A stretch of DNA of 13,247 bases. Origin: Armatimonadetes bacterium UBA5419. GTDB taxonomy: Bacteria > Armatimonadota > UBA10988. Shown here in pieces: positions 7,509 through 13,247 of this stretch (positions are counted from its first letter, which is position 1; each line of letters starts with the position of its first letter). A program made the position numbers and the translations under genes. The stretch covers positions 4,647 through 17,893 of the forward strand of contig DHNJ01000104.1 of the NCBI GenBank assembly GCA_002409445.1, read 5' to 3'. The notes below the pieces were generated by a model. It had not been told where the DNA came from. It was given only the letters and a program-made list of their open reading frames with translations, and made no database searches.

Positions 7509-8333
7509 TCACCGTCCGCGTTGAGTTCCTCCTAGCTCAACGGCCACCTGCCCGAATCCATGCGGCGCCCGCCAGCCGACGCCCGCCGCCTCGGCCCAGC
7601 GCAGCAGCACCGCCGCCGCGCGCGCCGCCCCCGGCTCCACCGGCAGCCGGTAGCGGAACTGGCCCACCCCGCCCCACACCGTCTGCCGCTCCACCTCCGC
7701 CCGCAGGCAACGGCCGGCCCACCGCTCGATCGTCACCGCCCCCTCGTCCATCGCCCGCAGGTCGACCGGCAGCGGCACCGGGATCATCCGCTCCCAACGC
7801 CGCGCCAGCCCCTCGATCAGCAGGCGCGGCGCCGGCCACGAGTGGACCACGTTGCGGCCCGCCGAGTCCCGTCCGCGGAACGCCGTCGGCGTCTGGAAAT
7901 CCACGTCGGCCCAGGCCGGGTCGCCCGACTCGTCGATCGCGTCCTCCGCCGCGACGTCCACCCCCGGCCAAACCATCCGCACGCCCAGCACGTTCGCCCC
8001 GAACCGCACCTCTTCGGGCGCGTCGCCGGCCAGCGCGTAGAGCATCTGCCGCACCTCCGGCCGCGTTGCGCCCAATGGCCAGTACTGCACCGTGCCCTGC
8101 GGCTGGTCCGGGCCCGGCAGATCGCCCTCGGCGGTCTGCAGCCAACCGGAACGGAAACCCTTGTCGCGCGGGTCGCGATGCAGCTCCGTGGCCGCCTCCG
8201 GATCCCAGGCGCTGAGCAGCTCGAAGACCAGCCCATGCCCCTGGTCCGGCCGCAACGGCGCCAGCCCGCGGTCGCTGAGGACCTCCAACTCGACCATCAC
8301 CGTCGTCCACCCTGGCGCCAAGCCCACTGCCAT
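7509..8333 (-). CDS. cas6: CRISPR repeat endoribonuclease Cas6
   Basis: Cas6 cuts the CRISPR precursor transcript within each repeat, giving crRNAs with a 5' repeat handle. The 274-aa protein has the two-ferredoxin Cas6 layout. Near the N-terminus LVFELLSAWDPEAATELH lines up by eye with the matching part of P. furiosus Cas6: His52 matches catalytic His46, Lys58 (six residues on) matches Lys52, and the position of Tyr31 is Phe37. The C-terminal half has VDFQTPTAFRG and ends with the glycine-rich loop GVGWRAPHGFGQVAVE typical of Cas6. The ATG at 8333 is chosen because GGGAGG (8339-8344) lies 5 nt upstream. A longer in-frame start at 8477 would cross the dnaE promoter and is rejected. ATG 8297 is a later alternative. 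It is the first gene of the CRISPR transcription unit and divergent from the dnaE gene. Confidence 0.88.
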   Translation of the reverse strand: MAVGLAPGWTTVMVELEVLSDRGLAPLRPDQGHGLVFELLSAWDPEAATELHRDPRDKGFRSGWLQTAEGDLPGPDQPQGTVQYWPLGATRPEVRQMLYALAGDAPEEVRFGANVLGVRMVWPGVDVAAEDAIDESGDPAWADVDFQTPTAFRGRDSAGRNVVHSWPAPRLLIEGLARRWERMIPVPLPVDLRAMDEGAVTIERWAGRCLRAEVERQTVWGGVGQFRYRLPVEPGAARAAAVLLRWAEAAGVGWRAPHGFGQVAVELGGTQRGR

Positions 8334-8350
8334 CGCTGCCTCCCGCCCCC

Positions 8351-8379
8351 AGCATAACGACCCGCCGAGTCCGCGCCAA
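8351..8379 (-). promoter_or_regulatory. Likely cas6 promoter
   Basis: On the minus strand TTGGCG (8374-8379), a 17-nt spacer and TATGCT (8351-8356) form a good sigma70-like pair. Transcription would start near 8344, leaving a very short leader that still carries part of the GGGAGG ribosome binding site of cas6. Its -35 box is separated by only 3 bp from the -35 box of the plus-strand dnaE promoter. Confidence 0.5.
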
Positions 8380-8382
8380 GAC

Positions 8383-8411
8383 TTGACGCCCCACCCCCGC
8401 CTCGCCATAAT
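8383..8411 (+). promoter_or_regulatory. Likely dnaE2 promoter
   Basis: TTGACG (8383-8388), a 17-nt spacer and CATAAT (8406-8411) make a near-consensus sigma70-type promoter reading toward the DnaE gene. The start is expected around 8418, inside the 18-bp inverted repeat, giving a leader of roughly 28 nt. Confidence 0.65.
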
Positions 8412-8428
8412 GCAAACACATGTTTGCA
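8411..8428. promoter_or_regulatory. LexA/SOS-box-like operator over the dnaE2 start site
   Basis: TGCAAACA-CA-TGTTTGCA is a perfect 8-2-8 inverted repeat. Its core (8413-8426) fits the Gram-positive LexA consensus CGAACRNRYGTTCG at every position except one symmetric pair (G to A on the left, C to T on the right). It shares a base with the -10 box and covers the predicted start site, where a repressor would block transcription. DnaE2 genes are commonly LexA-controlled, which fits. Identity of the bound repressor is inferred. Confidence 0.55.
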
Positions 8429-8445
8429 GTCGAGGCGGGTCAGTG

Positions 8446-11400
8446 ATGGTGGCGGAGGCGGTGCATCTGCGGGTCACGAGCTGCTACAGCTTCCTGCGCG
8501 CGGCGGGGCATCCCGAGGCGTATGTCGAGCGCGCGGCGGAGCTGGGGCAGCGGGTGCTCGCCTTGACCGAGGAGGACTACCTCTGCGCCCTGCCGCGCTT
8601 CGAGCAGGCGGCGCTCCGGGCGGGGCTACGGCCGATCTTGGGCTGCGCGCTGTCGGGCGAGTTCGGCTCGTTGACCTTCCTCTGCCGCCAGCGCGAGGGC
8701 TATCGGCGGCTCTGTCAGCTGGTCTCGCGGGTCCATCTGGGCGGCGAACGCAGCCGTCCGCGGACGCGCTGGGCCGACCTCGAGGCCTGCGCGGGGCCGG
8801 GCAGCTTCGTGCTGATCGGTGGGCGCCGCGGGCCGCTGGCGCAGGCCCTGCGCGCGGGCGACGAGGCGGCGGCCGAGGGCCTGCTGCGGCGGCTGATGGA
8901 CATCTATGGCGCCGAGTCGGTGGTCCTCGAACTGCAGCGGCTGGGCGCTCCGGGCGACCACCGCCTGACCCTGCAACAGGCCGCCCTAGCCCGCCGACTC
9001 GGCCTGCGCTATGTGGCCACCGGCGATGTGCGGTATGTCCACCCGACCGACTACCCGGTCTACGACCTGCTGGCCTGCACCCGCCAGCTGCAGACGGTCG
9101 ACACGCCGTTCCCCGGCCGGCCGATCAACGATCGCCAGTACCTGACCAGCGCCGCCGAGCTGGCCGCGGCCTTCGCGGACCTGCCCGAGGCGGTCGCCGA
9201 GACGCTGCGCATCGCCGACGCGTGCGACCAGATGCACCTGACCCGCGACCGCTTCGTGCCGTCCTTCAACGGCGCCGCGGCCGATGAGCAGAGCGGGCTG
9301 CTGGCGCAGCTGGTCGAGGCCGGCCTGCGCGAGCGCTACCCGCGGCGGCTGTGGGCCAAGGTGCGCCCGCGGCTGGCCGAGGAGCTGCGGATCATCGGCG
9401 CGCTGGGCCTGGCCGGCTACTTCCTGCTGGTCTGGGACGTCTGCCGCTGGGCGCGCGAGCAGGGCATCCGCTGTGCCGGCCGGGGCAGCGCGGCGGGCAG
9501 CGTGGTCTGCTATGTGCTGCGCATCGCCAACGTCGACGCCTACGCCCGCGACATCACGCCCGCGCGCTTCCTCAACGAGGAGCGCACCGAGAGCCTGCCC
9601 GATATCGACGTCGACTTCGCCCGCGACGGCCGCGACCACGTGCTCGACTACATCTTGCGCCGCTACGGCGCGGCCCATGTGGCGATGACCGGGACCTACG
9701 TGCGCTACCACGTGCGCAGCGCGGTGCGCGATCTCGGCCGCGCGCTGGCCCTGCCGCCCGAGGAGATCGACTCGCTGGCCAAGTCGCTGCCGCATCTCGC
9801 CTGCGACCAGCTCGAGGGCCGCGAAGACGTCTACCCCGACCTGCGGCACAGCCAGTGGGCGGCGCCGCGGTTCGCCATGCTGCGCCAGGTGATCCCGCGG
9901 CTGGCCGGCATCCCGCGCCATCTGGGCACGCACCTGGGCGGCGTCGTGATCACCGAGGCGCCGCTGGCCGATCTGGTCGGCGTGCAGCATGCCGCGCGCC
10001 TGTGGGAGACCCAGGAGGGCGACTGGCAGCCGTTCGCGGTGATCCAGGGCGACAAGGAAGACGTCGAGGACCGGCTGACCAAGTTCGATTGCCTCTGCCT
10101 GCCGATGTTTTCGGTGCTCGAGGACGCCAACCGCTGGGTCCGCGCGCGGCAGCCTGGGTTCGAGGTTTTCGACCTGCCGCTCGACGACGAGGCGACCTAC
10201 GCCCGCCTGCGCCGCAGCGAGACCCACGGCGCCTTCGAGGTCGGCAGCCCGGCCCAGCGCGCGCTGCACGCCCGGCTGCACTGCGACTGCTTCGAGCCGC
10301 TGGTCGCCGCGCTGGCGCTGATCCGCCCCGGCCCGATGCATACCGGCATGCCCGAGCACTACCTGCGCCGGCGGCACGGCCAGGAAGCGATCGACTACTG
10401 GCTGCCCGAGCTCGAGCCGGTGCTGGCCAAGACCTACGGCGTGCTGGTCTATCAGGAGCAGGTGATCGAGGTCGCGCGCATCGCCGCCGGGCTGACCGCG
10501 GCCGAAGCCGACCTGTTGCGCCGCAGCATCAGCCACTACCGCTCGCGCGAGGCGATGGACGAGCTGGGCCGCGATTTCTGCGCCAAGGCGGTCGCCCAGG
10601 GGCACTCGGCCGAGGTCGCCGAGTCGCTGTTCGAGTCGGTCCGCGGGTTCGCCGGCTACGGCTTCTGCGAGAGCCATTCGGCCGCCTTCGCCGACACCGC
10701 CTACCGCAGCGTCTACCTCATCGAGCACCACCCCGCCGAGTACTTCGCCGCCTTGATGCGCCATCAGCCGATGGGCTTCTACCCCGTGCATACGCTGGTC
10801 GGCGTGGCCCGCCGGCGCGGGGTGCGCATCCTCCCGCCCGACCTCAACCACGGGCCCGCGCGGACCGAGGGCTCGGGCAGCGAGATCCGCCTGGGGCTGG
10901 CTCAGATCAAACGCATCAGCGTCGCCACCGCCGAGCGGCTGGTGGCCACGCGGCCGCACCACACGCTGGGCGACCTGCAGCGCGCCGCCCGCCTGCCGCG
11001 CGACCAGCTCATGTGCCTGGTCCGCGCGGGCGCCTGCGACGAGCTGACCGGCCCTCGCGGCGAGCCGGCCCACCGCCGCATGCTGCTCTGGCTGGTCCAG
11101 GAGATGCCCCGGCTGCCCGACGAGCCCGAGGAGGCCGAAGGTCGGCTCGACCTAGGCAACCTCGACCCCGCGCCCGACCCGCGGCTGCGCGAGATGAGCG
11201 AATGGGACCAGGTCGCTGGCGAGTGGGATGTGCTGGGCTTCTCGCCGACCGCCCACCCCGTGGCCCTCACCCGCCGCGCGGTCGAGCGTTACGGGCTGTC
11301 GCCGGCGGCCGTCGTGCGCGGCTCCGAGCCGGGCACCGCCCACCGCGTCTGCGGCCTGGTCATCCGGCCCCATCGCCCGCCGACCAAGACCGGCCGCAAC

Positions 11401-11619
11401 ACGCTGTTCTTCGACCTCGAGGACGAGAGCGGCGTGATCCCCATCACCTGCTTCCGCGACGTCTACCAGCGCGATGGGCAGGTGGTGCTGCACAATCCCG
11501 TGGTCATGGTCGCCGGCCGCGTCGACGACCGCACCGGCCAGGGCCTGATCGCCGACCGCGTCATGGCCCTACCCAACCATGAGGAGTTTGCCTCGACCCA
11601 TGCCCGCACGCTGTACTAG
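8446..11619 (+). CDS. dnaE2: DnaE-type DNA polymerase III alpha subunit, probably error-prone DnaE2 (ImuC)
   Basis: A C-family DNA polymerase of 1057 aa, the size of DnaE2/ImuC rather than replicative DnaE1 (about 1160). DnaE2 carries out damage-tolerant, mutagenic synthesis. Domains in order: N-terminal PHP region; RGSAAGS (346-352); palm catalytic motif PDIDVDF (385-391) with two Asp; third carboxylate in KFDCLCL (Asp548); helix-hairpin-helix region; and a C-terminal OB fold from about 966 with PPTKTGRNTLFFDLEDESG. The PHP metal ligands are degenerate: HLR replaces HxH, ALTEED replaces the usual TDH, and GDVRY replaces DVHY. A PHP exonuclease is therefore unlikely. The ATG at 8446 is chosen. 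The GTG at 8443 is in frame with GAGG 7 nt upstream and is equally possible. No imuA or imuB is adjacent. The 3' end faces vanW, 21 nt away, with no visible terminator. Confidence 0.9.
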   Translation: MVAEAVHLRVTSCYSFLRAAGHPEAYVERAAELGQRVLALTEEDYLCALPRFEQAALRAGLRPILGCALSGEFGSLTFLCRQREGYRRLCQLVSRVHLGGERSRPRTRWADLEACAGPGSFVLIGGRRGPLAQALRAGDEAAAEGLLRRLMDIYGAESVVLELQRLGAPGDHRLTLQQAALARRLGLRYVATGDVRYVHPTDYPVYDLLACTRQLQTVDTPFPGRPINDRQYLTSAAELAAAFADLPEAVAETLRIADACDQMHLTRDRFVPSFNGAAADEQSGLLAQLVEAGLRERYPRRLWAKVRPRLAEELRIIGALGLAGYFLLVWDVCRWAREQGIRCAGRGSAAGSVVCYVLRIANVDAYARDITPARFLNEERTESLPDIDVDFARDGRDHVLDYILRRYGAAHVAMTGTYVRYHVRSAVRDLGRALALPPEEIDSLAKSLPHLACDQLEGREDVYPDLRHSQWAAPRFAMLRQVIPRLAGIPRHLGTHLGGVVITEAPLADLVGVQHAARLWETQEGDWQPFAVIQGDKEDVEDRLTKFDCLCLPMFSVLEDANRWVRARQPGFEVFDLPLDDEATYARLRRSETHGAFEVGSPAQRALHARLHCDCFEPLVAALALIRPGPMHTGMPEHYLRRRHGQEAIDYWLPELEPVLAKTYGVLVYQEQVIEVARIAAGLTAAEADLLRRSISHYRSREAMDELGRDFCAKAVAQGHSAEVAESLFESVRGFAGYGFCESHSAAFADTAYRSVYLIEHHPAEYFAALMRHQPMGFYPVHTLVGVARRRGVRILPPDLNHGPARTEGSGSEIRLGLAQIKRISVATAERLVATRPHHTLGDLQRAARLPRDQLMCLVRAGACDELTGPRGEPAHRRMLLWLVQEMPRLPDEPEEAEGRLDLGNLDPAPDPRLREMSEWDQVAGEWDVLGFSPTAHPVALTRRAVERYGLSPAAVVRGSEPGTAHRVCGLVIRPHRPPTKTGRNTLFFDLEDESGVIPITCFRDVYQRDGQVVLHNPVVMVAGRVDDRTGQGLIADRVMALPNHEEFASTHARTLY

Positions 11620-11640
11620 CGGCGCGGTGGACGGCAAACG

Positions 11641-12840
11641 CTACTCGGGGTCGTTCGGCTTCCAGTCGTAGCGGCTGTTGCCGATGTGCTCGCGGGTGGT
11701 CTTGCCGTCGCGCGTCCAGAGACGGTAGAGCGAAGCGTCGATGCGCCGCGGGCCGATGTCCTTGCGCGTCACGCTGAGGCTGATCTTGCGCTCCGGCGGC
11801 TCGGCGCCGTACATCGTGCAGACCAGCTGGGTGCCGGAGAGCACGTAGCGGATGAAGATCGGGGTCGCCGTGTTGTTCTCGAACTTCATGTCGAACTGGC
11901 CCCAGGCCACCGTCGCGTCGCGGCCTACGGGCAGGTAAACCACCGGCTTGCTGTGCGTGCGGTAGGTGACGATCTTCAGGCCGGCCAGCAGCGCCGTGTT
12001 GAACAGCGTCCCGGTGATTTGGCTGACCCCGCCGCCCAGGCCCTTCTCTTCCTTGCCGTCGACAAAGATGATCGCCTCGCGGAAGCCGCGCGCCGCGGTC
12101 CGCGGACCAACGGCCTCGTTCAGCGAGAAGACCGCGCCGGGCGGGATGAGCAGGCCGTCGATCGTCGCCGCGGCGAGCTTCATGTTCTCCGTGCGCCCGA
12201 TGACCCGCGGGTTGAAGCTCGTGCTGAAGCGCGCAAGCCGGGCGTTGATGCCGGCGAAGACGTCGGCGGTGACGTTCTGCGGGTTCTTGGCCACGGTGAT
12301 GTGGAAACTGGTCGTCGCCGCGTCCTCGGCCACCTGTGCCGCAAACCGCGCGGCGCTCGTCGGCACGACGATGTTGCGGCGCATCTGGCCCGGGTCGACG
12401 TAGACCCGCCCGCCCTGGTCGACAACCTTGGCATCGAGGCCGGGGAAAGCGAAGGTGTCGGTCAGCTCTTCGAAGGCCGCCTTGGCCACCTCGACGTCGA
12501 CCGTCAGCTTCAGCGGTGTCCAGGCCGTGCCCGCCGCCGCCGACTCGATCATCGCGTCGAGATCTAGCGCCGCGCCGAGCGCCCGCCGGCTGAGTTCGAC
12601 CCGCTTGGCGCCGTCGGTCAGGCTGATCATCGCGTCCAGCCGCGAGTCGAGCGCCTCGGCCAATTTGCTCCGCGCCTCGTCCTGGGTCAGCCCCGTCAGG
12701 TCAACATCAACGACCTTCACCGCCCCTAGCGGCGGCGGCGGAGTCTCCGTCTGCGCCCAGGCCGCGACGACCCAAAGCAGCAGCAACGAGCCCACAACAC
12801 CTATAGCCAGTCCTGTTTTCGCCTTCATTAGCCTCATCAT
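11641..12840 (-). CDS. VanW-family exported or membrane-anchored protein
   Basis: A 399-aa protein with the VanW domain, a family first seen in vancomycin-resistance clusters and of unclear biochemical role, widespread in bacteria without such clusters. A basic start and hydrophobic segment (about 8-28) ending in AAWAQ suggest a signal peptide or single membrane anchor, followed by a Pro-rich linker. Residues of about 40-200 look like the PG_binding_4/YoaR-type region that often precedes VanW. The VanW signature GGGVSQITGTLFN lies at about 269-281 and THSKPVVYLPVGRDATV at 295-311. The ATG at 12840 is preferred because GGGGA (12850-12854) lies 9 nt upstream. The first in-frame ATG at 12849 directly abuts that motif, and 12837 is also possible. 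It is divergent from the PBP2 gene and convergent with dnaE2. A cell-wall role is inferred from family and neighbour. Confidence 0.88.
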   Translation of the reverse strand: MMRLMKAKTGLAIGVVGSLLLLWVVAAWAQTETPPPPLGAVKVVDVDLTGLTQDEARSKLAEALDSRLDAMISLTDGAKRVELSRRALGAALDLDAMIESAAAGTAWTPLKLTVDVEVAKAAFEELTDTFAFPGLDAKVVDQGGRVYVDPGQMRRNIVVPTSAARFAAQVAEDAATTSFHITVAKNPQNVTADVFAGINARLARFSTSFNPRVIGRTENMKLAAATIDGLLIPPGAVFSLNEAVGPRTAARGFREAIIFVDGKEEKGLGGGVSQITGTLFNTALLAGLKIVTYRTHSKPVVYLPVGRDATVAWGQFDMKFENNTATPIFIRYVLSGTQLVCTMYGAEPPERKISLSVTRKDIGPRRIDASLYRLWTRDGKTTREHIGNSRYDWKPNDPE

Positions 12841-12927
12841 AGCGCCCATTCCCCAACGGGCCGGGCCTCACACCTTAAGCTTCGTTAACCAGCGACGCCC
12901 CGCGGGCCCCTGGTGTAAACTCGAGGT
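12841..12927. promoter_or_regulatory. Divergent vanW/PBP2 intergenic region with TAAACT -10 box
   Basis: This short region holds a small AT-rich patch (TTAAGCTTCGTTAA, 12875-12888) and, on the plus strand, TAAACT at 12916-12921. That box fits TANNNT and sits 6 nt before the GTG of the PBP2 gene, the spacing expected for a leaderless start. No good -35 box is seen 17 nt further upstream (CGACGC). A convincing minus-strand promoter for vanW was not found. Confidence 0.4.
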
Positions 12928-13247
12928 GTGCGCTTCGCCACCACCCCGGTCCCGGTCAGCCTGGATGAAGGACCCCGCGTCCCCTTCGCGGGGCAGGTCC
13001 GGCTGCTGCGGCTGTTGACCATCCTGCTGTTCCTTGCCCTGGGCACCCGCGTCTGGGTGCTGACGGTCGTCCGCGGCCCGCGCTACGAGCGCCAGGCCGC
13101 CCGCAACCGCGTCCGCCTCGAGCCGACCGCGCCGCCGCGCGGTGCGATCGTCGACCGCGCTGGCCGCCTGCTGGCGACCAACCGCCTGGCCTACCGCATC
13201 TCGCTGATCAACCTCGAGCGCGCCCGCGGCGGCACGCGCGGCCAGGC
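12928..13247 (+). CDS. mrdA: Penicillin-binding protein 2 (elongasome transpeptidase), N-terminal part
   Basis: PBP2 is the class B transpeptidase that cross-links peptidoglycan during cell elongation. 106 codons are visible before the right edge. The protein has a short cytoplasmic tail, one membrane segment (about 28-48), then YERQAARNRVRLEPTAPPRG (53-72) and AIVDRAGRLLATNRLAYRI. This last stretch is the highly typical start of the PBP dimerisation region (AERNR...P.PRG.I.DR.G..LA.N). The catalytic SxxK domain lies outside the window. The GTG at 12928 is the only start consistent with the frame, because an in-frame TAA occurs at 12916. A Shine-Dalgarno at proper distance is missing (GAGG is only 1 nt away) and a -10-like box ends 6 nt upstream, so a leaderless mRNA is likely. 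PBP3/FtsI is a less likely alternative. Confidence 0.85.
   Translation, partial: MRFATTPVPVSLDEGPRVPFAGQVRLLRLLTILLFLALGTRVWVLTVVRGPRYERQAARNRVRLEPTAPPRGAIVDRAGRLLATNRLAYRISLINLERARGGTRGQ

Noticed and set aside
7492..7512. A 6-codon GTG frame (MNVIVE) overlapping the cas6 stop
   Set aside because: It is too short to support as a gene and has no well-spaced ribosome binding site.
8092..8445. Upstream extension of dnaE2 to an ATG at 8092
   Set aside because: It overlaps cas6 and both promoters; DnaE homology begins right after 8446.
8334..8477. Upstream extension of cas6 to an ATG at 8477
   Set aside because: It would cross the divergent promoters and the dnaE2 start. The added residues do not resemble Cas6, and the Shine-Dalgarno fits ATG 8333.
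8986..11073. A 695-codon open frame on the minus strand opposite dnaE2
   Set aside because: It lies antisense to a clearly recognisable polymerase, has Ala/Gln/Arg/Val-rich shadow composition and no known domain; such frames are common in GC-rich DNA.
9351..11582. A 743-codon open frame on the plus strand in another phase of dnaE2
   Set aside because: Extreme Arg/Ala/Pro/Gly composition and full overlap with the polymerase gene mark it as a shadow frame.
11620..11640. A terminator between the convergent dnaE2 and vanW genes
   Set aside because: The 21 nt show no stem-loop or T-tract.
1..13247. A CRISPR array, tRNA, rRNA or insertion sequence
   Set aside because: No regularly spaced repeats, no cas1/cas2, no tRNA- or rRNA-like sequence and no transposase-like protein were seen.

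Overview
The window comes from a GC-rich bacterial chromosome. Codon third positions are strongly G/C, and long empty frames sit opposite the real genes. The lineage cannot be fixed from this sequence. A Gram-positive-type SOS-box variant, an apparently leaderless PBP2 gene and a VanW protein would fit Chloroflexota, Armatimonadota, Actinobacteriota or similar groups, but this is only a suggestion.

Left part (1-8333, all minus strand): a type III-B CRISPR-Cas locus. In transcription order it reads cas6, an unrecognised 125-aa ORF, cmr1, cmr2 (cas10), cmr3, cmr4, cmr5 and cmr6, the last running off the left edge. cas6 would process the crRNA. Cmr1 and Cmr3-6 with Cas10 would form the RNA-guided effector. 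Cmr4 keeps the catalytic Asp (D26) for target RNA cleavage. Cas10 keeps the GGDD cyclase motif, so it should make cyclic oligoadenylate, but it starts directly at the Palm region and has no HD nuclease domain. No CRISPR array, cas1/cas2, Csm6/Csx1-like effector or ring nuclease is visible here, so these must lie elsewhere, for example beyond cmr6. The six cmr genes are tightly packed (2-nt gap, two 1-nt TGATG overlaps, two identical 8-nt ATGCGTAA overlaps), pointing to translational coupling.

Middle (8334-8445): a compact divergent promoter region. A cas6 promoter on the minus strand and a dnaE promoter on the plus strand sit with their -35 boxes 3 bp apart. An 18-bp inverted repeat resembling a LexA (SOS) operator overlaps the start site expected for the dnaE gene.

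Right part: a DnaE-type polymerase of DnaE2/ImuC size and layout (8446-11619, plus), with a degenerate PHP domain and intact polymerase carboxylates; a convergent VanW-family exported protein (11641-12840, minus); and, divergent from vanW, the start of a penicillin-binding protein 2 gene (12928 to the right edge, plus), probably translated from a leaderless mRNA. These look like ordinary chromosomal functions (damage tolerance and cell envelope) next to the CRISPR locus.
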